From the NCBI GenBank assembly GCA_030457765.1, contig JAKDUK010000014.1, positions 1 through 50,250 on the forward strand: a stretch of DNA of 50,250 bases, read 5' to 3'. The position numbers were made by a program, and so were the translations under genes. The notes beneath the pieces are model-generated. The model saw only the letters and a list, made by a program, of their open reading frames with translations. It ran no database searches and had not been told where the DNA came from. The stretch's first letter is position 1. The number at the start of each line of letters is the position of its first letter. This document shows, piece after piece, positions 39,301 through 49,389 of this stretch. Origin of the DNA: Marinobacter sp. (GTDB lineage: Bacteria > Pseudomonadota > Gammaproteobacteria > Pseudomonadales > Oleiphilaceae).

Positions 39301-40147
39301 TGCTCGCTTTAAGCTGATTCAGCCCAGAATGAAACGATTCGCACACAAGCGACGGCCCGAGCGGGTTATGATGCCCGGTCGCGTTGGCAATGCCCAGATT
39401 GTCTAAACGTAATTTCAGCTGCAGCAGGTCTTTGCGGTACTGGGTATCGGCTTTTGTAACCATTACCCGAATGGTCAGCCAGTCTTCAAACTCCCCTTTG
39501 TCTACCACAGAAAGCTCTGAACCCGGAAAGCCTTTCGGGGCTGGCTTGAGCGGGGATTCAAGGCTACGGGCTATTTGATGCCAGATCACTCGCTGTCGAG
39601 CCTTAACCTGGCCCGAAAAATCCATAAACTCGTTAGCCTGCTGGTCGTTCGTAGCCTTCTGTGCTGCCTCTTTAAGCGCCCCTGCCATTTGCACAAAACA
39701 GGCATCCATGAGTGGTTCTATATGTTGGATAACTGCACGTGCACACTGATGCAGAACAAACTGCACCCGCTCACTCGGCGCCCGCAAGGAGGCCCGCTCC
39801 TGACCATTAGACCCACCACACTGTTGCAACATCGATGCAACGGCTTCTGGGTTTGTGCGCGTAAAATTAACGCCCATAGCCCCATCTATGCGTCGGGCAA
39901 TGCTTACGTGCAATTCGTGTTGGCGTTTTCCATTGCCCCCCCGAAAACGCACAATTAACTCAGGCGAGTTCGTAGTAGCAAAGGCCCGGTCAAGTTTTCG
40001 GGACGTTTCACCGGAATAGCGGACAAATATACCTTCGGCACAAAAATCCGCGATCTGGCATGGCCAGGACTCACCCGTGCCAAGATCAATCTGGGCAGCA
40101 AGTTTGATGGGTTTTCGGGGGCTACTTCGACGTTCTCTCGGATCCAT
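36371..40147 (-). CDS. PilZ-DUF1631-GGDEF-EAL protein with degenerate catalytic sites
   Basis: A 1258-residue cytosolic protein. Residues 1-110 resemble PilZ (RRSSPRKPIKLAAQI to CAEGIFVRY). About 130-800 is DUF1631-like with long helical and charged linkers. About 850-1005 is a GGDEF domain (HDELTGLLGRREFERML) whose active loop reads GNEFG instead of GG(D/E)EF. About 1020-1258 is EAL-like but has EVLI for EALL, LGNFGSG for the D-D-F-G motif, DLIRIDSAF in place of the lysine motif, and GQVE for EQVE. Both catalytic sites appear dead, suggesting a c-di-GMP sensor or scaffold. The start has AGGTAG upstream. Confidence 0.85.
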   Translation of the reverse strand: MDPRERRSSPRKPIKLAAQIDLGTGESWPCQIADFCAEGIFVRYSGETSRKLDRAFATTNSPELIVRFRGGNGKRQHELHVSIARRIDGAMGVNFTRTNPEAVASMLQQCGGSNGQERASLRAPSERVQFVLHQCARAVIQHIEPLMDACFVQMAGALKEAAQKATNDQQANEFMDFSGQVKARQRVIWHQIARSLESPLKPAPKGFPGSELSVVDKGEFEDWLTIRVMVTKADTQYRKDLLQLKLRLDNLGIANATGHHNPLGPSLVCESFHSGLNQLKASRDVEKVCLKIFEQSVLHRLGPLYKELNDILIRHGVLPELDLSKYLSEQVPGGAEKRPKQEQKPFDDNPADTSRAARQAGRLESSMKPAATREKEPGKNRLGNEFRGYAQAAQSAFATVKNLLGTLAANRATRGDAEPAPFPVNAKPLSSGELQRELQQLQAEPIDTTSNVIPLRARVVGKVRDSGAKKLDEEQQGTLDVVDQFFHSITESPKLGKYAQERMRQLEVPVLKVVMRDPEFFDDKDSPVRGVMNRLAQLGIKGGRLNPVVQRHIDELIQRIIAEFEQDTGVFEQAVQELDGLIDRQNLVYRRNVERVTAAAEGAQKVAESKAAVAEVLNQKLAGRKIPKAVLSLLDGGWRDLLSLTWIRQGPDSQIWQDYLAVVDSLLASAQDSDSPVNLPELLGVIQDGLASISSNHLPSSQIREELKQFLVRGPENPPEMVEVPEAPPVKDLKQSLSEREQRSLQRWMNRAQRLRTGDWLRDQEKPDEPQYIRLVWVARGFSRFVFVNHQGMRVVELELKALARQMRKGIIVPDSQYERPLVDESIDRMVRKVYDQLSWASTHDELTGLLGRREFERMLDQQLARREDERSLLRLDLRQFRLLNDTAGYQAGDETLKRVADLLRGHVGDGMPLARLAGNEFGMLVPAENADDAARNLIAAVEAAEFVYGGRDYRLSASVGVVPELPGLVSAERWLRASEEALGSARQKGHGKVAAYSLGADDQSRQEQIAAKVASLGNLDEERMLLRCQKIIPLHSRAAMAPQYEVLISMYDDAGVLITGRDFVRMAERYDRMQAVDRWVVGHMLDWLRVQAPDPRHLGGVCINLSGYSLNDQSLLEFIYEKLSEKDAPIERIWFEVTEASAINDLHAVADFIIEMKELGCRFCLGNFGSGPGSFEFMRSLPVDLIRIDSAFTGQLNTSDTDRNMVQSMVDMAHYMDREVIAGQVESRDVLNTLTQLGVDYAQGFVIEKPRSLDSLT

Positions 40148-40331
40148 GAACTACCTGTCATTGCGCAAAGTCGGACGGGCCGTGGTTCTGCCTGTCAGCG
40201 ACTAACGTCCCTGAAAAGTGGCAATACCGCCCGCCGTTATGAGAAAGGACGGTGCGTAAAACTGCAGTCTTAAGTGTACTATAGCGACCACTTACGGACA
40301 CAATCACAGTCGCGCCACAACACAGTAGTCT

Positions 40332-41399
40332 ATGAAACAGCTTAATCAGATATATACCGTTTTACTACTGATAACACTGTTAAGTGGCTGCACCTCGTTT
40401 AGCTATTACACCCAGGCAATTCGCGGCCATCTGGCCCTAACCATGGCGGGCAAACCGGTTGATGGTTTTATCGTCAGCAAAAACACACCCCCGGAGCTTC
40501 GCAATAAACTCATGCTTTCGCGCCAGGCCCGACATTTTGCTAAAAGCCGCTTGGCACTCGATCCGGGAGGCGCATTCACAGAGTACGTGGTTCTTGAACA
40601 CCCATGGGTGGTGGTTAATCTGGTTGCTGTGCCCGAGTTTTCGCTGCAACCACACCAGTGGTGTTATCCGATTCTTGGCTGTCAGGCCTATCGGGGATAC
40701 TTTCATCTGGAAGACGCCCAAGCAGAAGAACGGCGCTTTCGTGCCGAGGGCTATGACACGTTCATCGGCGGCGTAACGGCCTACTCAACACTGGGCTGGT
40801 TTGACGATCCTCTGCACTCGGGTTTTACCAACCTTGACGATGACCGCATGGTTGCACTGATGTTCCACGAACTGGCCCATCAAATGGTTTACATGGCCGG
40901 AGATACCGCTTTTAACGAAAGCTTTGCCACGGCCGTTGAACTAGAAGGTCTAAAGCTATGGCTATTGAGGCAAGGCGATCCTTCAGCCTTTCAACAGGCA
41001 CTTATTCGCCTGAAACGGCGCAACAAAACCTACGATCTGGTCGCAGCTGCCAGCACCGAGCTAAGTAAGCTATATCAGCGACAGGATGTGCTTTCTGAAG
41101 ACAGCCTTCGGGAACGCAAGCGGCTGATTTTTGACGACCTTGCAAGTGCCTATAAAAAGCTACGCGATGCGAGCAACGAGCAGCCAGCTGGGGAAGCTTC
41201 GGTGGTCTTCAACAACGCTCGGATTGCTTTGTTCTCCCAATACAATCAATACGTTCCTGCTTTCAGGCAGCTTCTAAAGCAATCCAACTATGATTTCCAG
41301 GTGTTCTATCATGCTGCGGAGGATCTTTCCAAACAGCCCGAGAAACAACGCCGGCATGCCCTGCAAGACTTATCAAAGAAGTTTGAAAAAAACTTTTGA
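40332..41399 (+). CDS. Zinc aminopeptidase lipoprotein (COG4324-like)
   Basis: A 355-residue protein with a lipoprotein signal (LLLITLLSGC, cysteine near residue 20) and a zinc-metallopeptidase motif HELAHQMVYMAGDTAFNESF near residue 180, where HExxH plus the downstream NE...FA glutamate are expected ligands. The segment YFHLEDAQAEERRFRAEGYD is typical of proteins annotated as predicted aminopeptidase. No good ribosome site is seen before the ATG. The 3' end overlaps the convergent argA gene by 27 bases. Confidence 0.8.
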   Translation: MKQLNQIYTVLLLITLLSGCTSFSYYTQAIRGHLALTMAGKPVDGFIVSKNTPPELRNKLMLSRQARHFAKSRLALDPGGAFTEYVVLEHPWVVVNLVAVPEFSLQPHQWCYPILGCQAYRGYFHLEDAQAEERRFRAEGYDTFIGGVTAYSTLGWFDDPLHSGFTNLDDDRMVALMFHELAHQMVYMAGDTAFNESFATAVELEGLKLWLLRQGDPSAFQQALIRLKRRNKTYDLVAAASTELSKLYQRQDVLSEDSLRERKRLIFDDLASAYKKLRDASNEQPAGEASVVFNNARIALFSQYNQYVPAFRQLLKQSNYDFQVFYHAAEDLSKQPEKQRRHALQDLSKKFEKNF

Positions 41400-42680
41400 G
41401 TTGCGCTGGGTGTTATAAGCAGCAAGCTTGGGGCCCGGCAAATCCTGAACCCTGCTTGGCAGGAAACCCCGCTCGCGGAACCAGTGCTCTGTTTGCGTGG
41501 TGAGCACAAACAGCTTCTGGATACCCTGGCTGCGGGCGTGTTTTTCTACCATTAATAGAATCTCGTCGCCACGACCTGCGCGGCGATAAGCGGAATCTAC
41601 GGCAAAACAGGAGAGCTCACCGGCCCCTTCCTCCGGGTAATTATGCAGAGCAGCACAACCCACAATGGTTCCATCGCGTTCGGCGACAACAAAATGTTCA
41701 ATATCGGTTTCCAGCATTTCCCGTGACCGGCGCACCAATACGCCCTGCTCTTCCAACGGTTCAATCAGCCCGAGAACACCGCCTATATCTTCAGCACGTG
41801 CCTGACGGATCTGTTCATAGTTGTCGCCACTGACCAGCGTGCCTGTACCGTCTCGGGTAAACAGCTCTTCCAATAAAGCGCCATCGGTCACATAGCTGAT
41901 AATATGCGCCCGCCTGACGCCCTTCACGCACGCATCGCAGGCCGCGCGAAGCAGATTCGCATCGTGCCCAGTAATGGTTCCATCCGCCAACCGCTCCGGC
42001 GCCTGCCGGGCTGACAGCTCACGAATCAACGAGCCATCCTGCTCCAGCAACCCCTGGTCACCAATATAAACGATGAGCTTTTCCGCCTGCAAAGCCGCCG
42101 ACACCTGGCTGCCCACATCTTCATAGGATAAGTTGAAGGTATCTCCGGTAGGCGAATAGCCCATTGGGGGCAGCAATACTATGTGTCCCTGCTCCAGAAG
42201 TTTTTCTATGCCGGCTACGTCCATTCGCCGAACCTTGCCGGTGTAACCAAAATCGACTCCATCCAGCACACCAACTGGTTTGGCGGTCACATAATTACCA
42301 CTACTCACCCGAATACGAGCATTGTGCATGGGCGAATTCACCAGCCCCATGGACAGCTGGCTCTCAATATTTGCCCGCAAACCACCGGTTGCCTCCATAA
42401 CCAACGGCAAATGCTGCTGTTGAGTAATCCGCAACCCATGGGAAAATGACGATTCCACGCCAGCACAATCCAAACGGGTTTGTATCTGCGGCCGTGCGCC
42501 AAAAGCAACCACCAAGCGCACACCCAGGCTGCTCAGCAGCGCAATGTCATGAATAATGTTTATAAAGTTTTCATGCTCAACCGCATCGCCGGGAATGGTC
42601 AGGACAACTGTGCGGCCGCGATGGGCGTTGATATAAGGCGATGAATGGCGAAAAGAATGCAGCCAGCCGTTTGATTTCAA
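41373..42680 (-). CDS. argA: Amino-acid N-acetyltransferase ArgA (N-acetylglutamate synthase)
   Basis: A 435-residue first enzyme of arginine synthesis. Residues about 1-285 are an amino-acid kinase fold domain (HRGRTVVLTIPGDAVEHENF, LLSSLGVRLVVAFGARPQIQ) that binds arginine for feedback in the E. coli-type enzyme. Residues about 290-435 are a GNAT acetyltransferase (IEHFVVAERDGTIVGCAALH, CFAVDSAYRRAGRGDEILLM, then LFVLTTQTEHWFRERGF). Length is near the 443 of E. coli. On the same strand as argB and the unknown 417-residue gene. Confidence 0.95.
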   Translation of the reverse strand: MKSNGWLHSFRHSSPYINAHRGRTVVLTIPGDAVEHENFINIIHDIALLSSLGVRLVVAFGARPQIQTRLDCAGVESSFSHGLRITQQQHLPLVMEATGGLRANIESQLSMGLVNSPMHNARIRVSSGNYVTAKPVGVLDGVDFGYTGKVRRMDVAGIEKLLEQGHIVLLPPMGYSPTGDTFNLSYEDVGSQVSAALQAEKLIVYIGDQGLLEQDGSLIRELSARQAPERLADGTITGHDANLLRAACDACVKGVRRAHIISYVTDGALLEELFTRDGTGTLVSGDNYEQIRQARAEDIGGVLGLIEPLEEQGVLVRRSREMLETDIEHFVVAERDGTIVGCAALHNYPEEGAGELSCFAVDSAYRRAGRGDEILLMVEKHARSQGIQKLFVLTTQTEHWFRERGFLPSRVQDLPGPKLAAYNTQRNSKVFFKLL

Positions 42681-42734
42681 GTGTGCTCTCCAAGCCGTAA
42701 TTTTTTATACAGATACCCGCATGCGCAGGGTACT

Positions 42735-43988
42735 CTATTGTGCGTGGCCACGGCGCCAAATCTCAAACATTGTAATCGCGCGTATAGCGATCGGGTAAGC
42801 TACTTCGCCTCCTGCCACTGTACGGGCAACCTCCAGTTCACGCTCGGTCACATTCGCCAAATGCCCCTCGACAACATTGCCATTAGAAAGCGTAACCCTA
42901 ACCTTGCGCCCTTCCCATGTTGCTGCCTGCTCCAGATCTTCGATATACCAGCGGGTGATCGCTGGATTCTCCCGGGGCACCACCGGTTCGAGCGCTTCTT
43001 TTGGTGGTTCGGCGACAACCGGTTCCGCTTTTTGCAGAAAAACATCTGGCACCGCGGCGCCATTGTATTCCAGCGCCCAAGCAATCGAGCCATCAGCGCC
43101 TTCTTCCTCGGAGTGCACAGGTATACCAAGGGTGTCCGACCCTAGTTGCACTGTCGCTGTTACTTCCCCACCTTCAATCAGCCACTGCCGATACAGCGCT
43201 AGTAACTGCTCACTAGCGCGCCAGCCCCGGGCGTTAAGCCTGGTCTCAAAAGCCTGCACAGCTCGCCCTGCCCACTCAGTGATTTCAGCTCCCGCCTCCC
43301 TCGCGCAGTATGCTGCGACCCGGCGCATGAGGCCTCCGTCTCTGAGTGTGACTTCTATAGGCTGGCTTGAGCTGGCCAGCGTTGCCTCTGGTGATAACAG
43401 ATTGATTCGGGCGCCCGGCCAGTTCAGTTCCAGGCTACCCGTGTTTTCTGAGTTAAGCTCGAGGTGGACGCGCTCGGGGGTTTGGCTGAGGATGAGCTCA
43501 CCAGCCAAGCGGGTAATGCCCATGCGCAAAAGGTCGCCACTGCCCAACTGCTGGCGCGGGTCCGGGGCACACGAAAGCGCAAATAAAGTCGCGTGCTCAC
43601 TATCCCTTGACCCATCTGCTGTTACCCAGTTGCGAAACATGGTTGCCTCAAGCACCAGTGCCAGCCCTTCGGCCTGCAATGACCAGCGGGCGGGCAGGTC
43701 AGCCGGATTCATCAGGGCTTTCAGTAGGGCAAGGGGAGAACCGGCTTCAAATTCAGCGCGGTCAACAATTAACGGCTGAGTCAGTTCAAAATCCTGCCAA
43801 TAGGCGCCAGACAGAACCAAGCTGCCCGCAATACCTGAACTTATCTTTCCCCGCTCCAGCACACCGCTTTCGCTTAGTGCCTGACGTGCTTCCGCCATGC
43901 GCTGATCTGCCAGCCACCAACTGCCAGCTTTAAAAACGGCAAAGCCAAGCAAGGCTGCCAGTACCAGAATTGTGAGCAGACGTTTCAT
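42735..43988 (-). CDS. Conserved-looking membrane-anchored protein of unknown function
   Basis: A 417-residue protein I do not recognise. It begins with one N-terminal membrane helix (LTILVLAALLGFAVFKAGSWW), so the rest is probably periplasmic. The middle (about 40-280) has a beta-rich pattern of repeated hydrophobic strands (ISSGIAGSLVLSGAYWQDFE, VHLELNSENTGSLELN) loosely like AsmA/DUF945-type proteins. The C-terminal 65 residues (WYIEDLEQAATWEGRKVRVT, NGNVVEGHLANVTERELEV) look like a small LSM/SH3-like barrel. It is 42 bases after argB and 54 before argA, likely co-transcribed. Confidence 0.7.
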   Translation of the reverse strand: MKRLLTILVLAALLGFAVFKAGSWWLADQRMAEARQALSESGVLERGKISSGIAGSLVLSGAYWQDFELTQPLIVDRAEFEAGSPLALLKALMNPADLPARWSLQAEGLALVLEATMFRNWVTADGSRDSEHATLFALSCAPDPRQQLGSGDLLRMGITRLAGELILSQTPERVHLELNSENTGSLELNWPGARINLLSPEATLASSSQPIEVTLRDGGLMRRVAAYCAREAGAEITEWAGRAVQAFETRLNARGWRASEQLLALYRQWLIEGGEVTATVQLGSDTLGIPVHSEEEGADGSIAWALEYNGAAVPDVFLQKAEPVVAEPPKEALEPVVPRENPAITRWYIEDLEQAATWEGRKVRVTLSNGNVVEGHLANVTERELEVARTVAGGEVAYPIAIRAITMFEIWRRGHAQ

Positions 43989-44030
43989 CTGGATAAATCC
44001 TCAGGCAAAGCCGTCAGTTGCGGGAAACCG

Positions 44031-44945
<915 letters not shown>

Positions 44946-44987
44946 TCAGTATTGAAAATCAGGGCTCTGGGCGCCAGCGGGCAGCAA

Positions 44988-47633
44988 TCAAAAGCCGGCC
45001 ACCAGATCTGGCGCCACTTTCTTTAGCTGAACCCGGAAAACATCCTTAATACGCTCCAGGGCTTCATCGGTTTCGGCCTCAAAACGCAGCGCCAGCATAG
45101 GTGTAGTATTGGAGGCCCGGCACAAGCCCCAGCCATCGGCATAATCCACCCGAACACCGTCGATATTGCTGATGTTACCGTCGCCAAAGTCTCCTTCCTG
45201 GCTCAGCTGTTCAACAATGGTGAACTTACTGCTTTCAGTGGCCTCAACGTTTAATTCCGGCGTGCTGATATCCTCCGGGAAGTCCTCAAATACCTCGTCA
45301 CTGTGGCGGTCTTCAATGCCCAGTATTTCCAGCAACCTTGCCGCAGAGTAAAGGCCGTCATCAAAGCCGTACCAGCGCTCTGCGAAGAAAACATGGCCGC
45401 TCATCTCTCCGGCCAGCAGTGCTCCGGTTTCCTTCATTTTGGCTTTCATCAACGAGTGACCGGTTTTCCACATAATGGGGCGCCCGCCCGCTTCGGTAAT
45501 CACACCCGCAAGCCGGCGACTGCACTTCACGTCGTAAAGCACATCCGCACCTGGATTCCGTGAGACCACATCTCGGGCAAACAGCATCAACAAGCGATCT
45601 GGCCAGATAATCTTACCGGTATTGGTCACCAGCCCTAATCGGTCGCCGTCGCCATCAAATGCCACGCCAAGGTCTGCACCCTCAGCTTTGACTTTTTCAA
45701 TCAGGTCGGCAAGGTTGGCGGGTTTGCCAGGATCCGGATGGTGATTAGGGAAGTCTCCGTCGACCTCGCAGTACAGCGGAATCACTTCGCAACCAAGCTC
45801 CTCAATCAGCATGGGGCCCAACTCTCCGGCAATACCGTTGCCGGCATCGACCACCACTTTTAACGGTGCAGCAACAGCGATATCACCCACGATACGATCA
45901 AGGTAAGCCCTGCGCACATCCTCTGAGGACTGAGTACCACGGCCAGCCGCAAGATCACCGGTTTGCACCCGCTTATAAAGCGATTGAATGGCATCACCAG
46001 AGAGTGTTTCACCCCCCAGCATTATTTTGAGGCCGTTATAATTGGCCGGATTATGGCTCCCCGTGACCATAACGCCAGAGCCGTTCTCAAGATGATGAGT
46101 CGCGAAATACAACACCGGCGTTGGTATCGCACCTACATGAATCACATTACAGCCCGCCGACATCACACCCCGGCCCAGGGCATCTGCCAATTCGGGGCTG
46201 GAATGACGACCGTCGTAGCCAATACACAGCGAAGCCAGCCCACGACTGATTGCCTCTGAGCCTATGGCCACACCAATCCGCTCAACGATGGCCGGCGATA
46301 GCGTCTCGCCCACAATACCCCGAATATCATAGGCCCGGAAAATGTCCGGTGAAATATCAATATCCGGCTCATCTGACTCATCAACCCCTGGCATTTCTCC
46401 ACCGGCAAAAAATGAGCTGTCGTCATCACTGCCAAAGCCCAGGACATCTTCGTCACCGTCCAGCATATCGATATCTGGCAAGTCTTTATCCTGAAACAAC
46501 GGCTCAGCATCTGTTGCCTCGATGGTCTTTGCACTCTTTGCGGGTTTTGGTTTTGCCGATTCTGCTGCTTTTGCCAAACGCTTATCTACCACCTGGGACA
46601 ACCGGTAAAGCACCTCACCGGCCGAGGCGACCACATCCCACTGGAAGGTGGGTAGTTTTTGACGCTCTCCGCCGAACACCTTGTGGGCCCATTGAACCAG
46701 ATTGGTTACTTCTTGGCGCAAACTCTTCTGGGCACCAATCAACAACACCCAGGATAATATGGCTGCTATTAACGCGGGCACACCCACCAAAATGGCCACC
46801 AATAAAATATTGCCGGAAGACTCTGGCGGCGCGCCCGGCTTATAACTAACGGTCCAATCAGGGTTGGCCAGCGTCCGAGTTTCTGGCGCGCCTGTACCCG
46901 CGCCGCTGCCTTTGCTAACGAAGCTTCGGGAATTCCCGGAAACAGTCTGCACCAGCGCCAACTCACCGCCAAGCCGGGTGTTACTCACTGAAAGAAGCGG
47001 CTGCAGAACGGACGCATCAAAAACCACCAGAAGACTGCCTATAACCGCCTTGCTGGTTGGGTTGCGTACAGGCGCCGCCATCTGCACATACCATTGGGTT
47101 TTCCGGGGGAAAGCATCCGGATGCAAGGTCCGGCTGCTTTCAGCACGACGTGCCAGCTCAAGCCCTGCGAATCCCAGCAAGCTTTTTCCATCTCCGGTCC
47201 TTGGTATTTGGCGGTAAGGGAATAAAAATGCATCCTGAACACCAGGTAAAGCCGTCACCAGCTTCTGCTCAACAGCTTCAATACCTGCTTTCTCCTGTAA
47301 CGCATTTACCACGTGGGATTGCGTTGCCAAGCCGCTTACACTTTGCTGCATCAGCGCAAGGTACTGGCTTACCCGCTGCGCTGCCGCATCGGCCTCAACC
47401 GTTTTCCAGGCACTGAAACGCTTATCAGCCGCTGGCTGCAACACCAAAATCTGCACCAAAGCGACAGCCGCCACCCCAGCCACCATAATGACCAGCGCCT
47501 GCTTTAACGCTGTTGAGCCAAGGTGTTTTAGTTTTGAGCCTGCGGGAGCCCGGGCTTTCTCTTTTTTTTCAGCTTTGGCAGCCGGCTGTTCATCAACTGG
47601 CGCCTTGGGAGCTTTCTTCTTACCCAGCTTCAT
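44988..47633 (-). CDS. algC: Membrane-anchored phosphomannomutase/phosphoglucomutase (AlgC-type)
   Basis: An 881-residue protein. The last 450 residues are the AlgC enzyme (from PDIFRAYDIRGIVGETLSPA at about 429), with the phosphoserine loop VMVTGSHNP (Ser526), the metal loop AFDGDGDRLG and MKETGALLAGEMSGHVFF. It interconverts hexose 1- and 6-phosphates for LPS and polysaccharide precursors. The first 428 residues are extra: a Lys/Pro-rich start, helix about 45-66, a periplasmic-looking region with WYVQMAAPVRNP, helix about 275-300, then an acidic linker. Its sensor role is inferred. Similar long forms occur in Pseudomonas from memory. Confidence 0.92.
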   Translation of the reverse strand: MKLGKKKAPKAPVDEQPAAKAEKKEKARAPAGSKLKHLGSTALKQALVIMVAGVAAVALVQILVLQPAADKRFSAWKTVEADAAAQRVSQYLALMQQSVSGLATQSHVVNALQEKAGIEAVEQKLVTALPGVQDAFLFPYRQIPRTGDGKSLLGFAGLELARRAESSRTLHPDAFPRKTQWYVQMAAPVRNPTSKAVIGSLLVVFDASVLQPLLSVSNTRLGGELALVQTVSGNSRSFVSKGSGAGTGAPETRTLANPDWTVSYKPGAPPESSGNILLVAILVGVPALIAAILSWVLLIGAQKSLRQEVTNLVQWAHKVFGGERQKLPTFQWDVVASAGEVLYRLSQVVDKRLAKAAESAKPKPAKSAKTIEATDAEPLFQDKDLPDIDMLDGDEDVLGFGSDDDSSFFAGGEMPGVDESDEPDIDISPDIFRAYDIRGIVGETLSPAIVERIGVAIGSEAISRGLASLCIGYDGRHSSPELADALGRGVMSAGCNVIHVGAIPTPVLYFATHHLENGSGVMVTGSHNPANYNGLKIMLGGETLSGDAIQSLYKRVQTGDLAAGRGTQSSEDVRRAYLDRIVGDIAVAAPLKVVVDAGNGIAGELGPMLIEELGCEVIPLYCEVDGDFPNHHPDPGKPANLADLIEKVKAEGADLGVAFDGDGDRLGLVTNTGKIIWPDRLLMLFARDVVSRNPGADVLYDVKCSRRLAGVITEAGGRPIMWKTGHSLMKAKMKETGALLAGEMSGHVFFAERWYGFDDGLYSAARLLEILGIEDRHSDEVFEDFPEDISTPELNVEATESSKFTIVEQLSQEGDFGDGNISNIDGVRVDYADGWGLCRASNTTPMLALRFEAETDEALERIKDVFRVQLKKVAPDLVAGF

Positions 47634-47722
47634 AGTTCATCCTGCAATTATCTTTTTGTCCTGGACAAGCACGTACCGGCAAAGTATAGACGCCGCAACA
47701 GGTTTCTGCGTTAAGGCTTTTT

Positions 47723-48184
47723 TTATCGGGTGCCTGTAGAGCCAAAGCCACCCTCACCCCGTGTGCTGGCATTAAACTCGGTTACCACCTCAAAGTTTGC
47801 CTGCACCACAGGCACTAGCATCAACTGGGCTATTCGCTCTCCCACCTCCACAGTAAAGGCCGTACTACCACGGTTCCAGCAAGACACCATCAACTCGCCC
47901 TGGTAGTCAGAATCAATCAAACCCACCAGATTGCCTAAAACGATACCGTGCTTATGACCAAGGCCACTCCGGGGCAGGATCATGGCCGCCAGCGACGGAT
48001 CGCCAATGTGTATCGATAACCCGGTGCGAATCAACTGCGTATCCCCCGGCTGCAACGTTAATGGTTTTTCAAGGCAAGCCCGCAAGTCCAGGCCAGCAGA
48101 GCCTTCGGTGGCATATTCTGGAAACGCGATCTGGTTGCCGATCCGATCATCAAGAATGCGTACCTGTAAATTTGTTTTGCTCAT
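47723..48184 (-). CDS. dut: dUTP pyrophosphatase
   Basis: A 153-residue trimeric dUTPase, hydrolysing dUTP to dUMP. The five motifs can be read: [11 protein letters not shown] (I), [13 protein letters not shown] (II), [13 protein letters not shown] (III), [11 protein letters not shown] (IV) and the flexible C-terminal arm GEGGFGSTG (V). The ATG overlaps the coaBC stop (ATGA), indicating coupling. Length is typical. Confidence 0.97.
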   Translation of the reverse strand: MSKTNLQVRILDDRIGNQIAFPEYATEGSAGLDLRACLEKPLTLQPGDTQLIRTGLSIHIGDPSLAAMILPRSGLGHKHGIVLGNLVGLIDSDYQGELMVSCWNRGSTAFTVEVGERIAQLMLVPVVQANFEVVTEFNASTRGEGGFGSTGTR

Positions 48185-49389
48185 TTTGTCTCTAATTCCT
48201 TCAGGTGGCCGCCAATCAATGTTACGAGACGTTCGGCAATAGCCTGTTTGCTGTCTGGCCCTATGGTCTCGTGCCCATCTGCCCAGAACACAGTGACGGC
48301 GTTGTTGTCACTATTGAACCCCAGCCCGGGAGTAGATACGTCGTTGGCCACTACCATACGCAACTTTTTGCGCTTCATCTTGTCTTTGGCATACCGGGCA
48401 ACGTCTGACGTTTCAGCTGCAAAACCTACGGTATACGGGGCATCCGGGCGTCCGGCAATGGTAGCCAAAGTGTCCGGATTGCGTATCAGTGGCAATGACA
48501 TAGCCTCACTGGATTTCTTTATTTTATCACCAGCAACGGTTTCTGGGCGGTAGTCGGCAACCGCAGCAGTCGCCACAAATAGATCGCAGCCTTCATCAAC
48601 GGCCAACGCCGAGGTTTTCAGCATGTCGTCTGCACTCACCACATTGCGAATGTCGATATCTGCCGGGGCTGGCAAAGTGACCGGCCCGCTAACCAGAACA
48701 ACCCTGGCGCCTGCATCCCTGGCTGCAATCGCCAACGCATAACCCATTTTACCCGAGCTGTGGTTGCTGATGTAACGCACCGGGTCAATAGATTCCCGTG
48801 TGGGGCCTGCAGTTATAATTACGCGCTTGCCCGCAAGCTCACCAGAACCCGTACGTTTTCCCTCTACAAACCCGGCGATTACAGTGGGCTCAAGCATGCG
48901 TCCTGATCCAGTATCGCCACAGGCCTGCTCGCCGGTGTCCGGTCCCCAAAGTGCTATTTGCGGATCTGCGCTCAACAAACCAATATTGCGCTGCGTACGG
49001 ACATTGCCCCACATGGCTTGATTCATGGCCGGCACTACGGCAATGGGCGCTTCTGTCGCACAGCAAACGGTGGTTAGCAGGTCATTGGCCATGCCCTGGG
49101 CAAGCCGCGCAATAAAATCGGCAGAGGCCGGTGCAATGACCAGCTGGTCAGCCCACTTCGCCAGCTCGATATGCCCCATGCCGGCCTCAGCTTCCGGATC
49201 CAGCAGGGAAGTACGCACTGGCTCGCCACTGAGCGCCTGAAAGGTCAGGGGCGTTACGAAAGCTTCTGCACCTTCGGTCATAACAACTCTGACTTGATGG
49301 CCAGCTTTTTTCAGCAGGCGCACAAGTTCGGCACTTTTATAGGCTGCAATACCACCGGTTACGCCCAGCAGGATTTTTCTGACCGCCAT
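48181..49389 (-). CDS. coaBC: Bifunctional CoaBC (coenzyme A biosynthesis)
   Basis: A 402-residue enzyme with two steps of coenzyme A synthesis. The N-terminal half is the flavin-dependent CoaC decarboxylase ([20 protein letters not shown], the substrate-binding motif [16 protein letters not shown], and [12 protein letters not shown] with its catalytic cysteine near residue 156). The C-terminal half is CoaB, phosphopantothenoylcysteine synthetase ([20 protein letters not shown], then [11 protein letters not shown]). The ATG at 49389 is preceded by GGAG; an upstream frame to 49434 is not favoured. Confidence 0.96.
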   Translation of the reverse strand: MAVRKILLGVTGGIAAYKSAELVRLLKKAGHQVRVVMTEGAEAFVTPLTFQALSGEPVRTSLLDPEAEAGMGHIELAKWADQLVIAPASADFIARLAQGMANDLLTTVCCATEAPIAVVPAMNQAMWGNVRTQRNIGLLSADPQIALWGPDTGEQACGDTGSGRMLEPTVIAGFVEGKRTGSGELAGKRVIITAGPTRESIDPVRYISNHSSGKMGYALAIAARDAGARVVLVSGPVTLPAPADIDIRNVVSADDMLKTSALAVDEGCDLFVATAAVADYRPETVAGDKIKKSSEAMSLPLIRNPDTLATIAGRPDAPYTVGFAAETSDVARYAKDKMKRKKLRMVVANDVSTPGLGFNSDNNAVTVFWADGHETIGPDSKQAIAERLVTLIGGHLKELETK

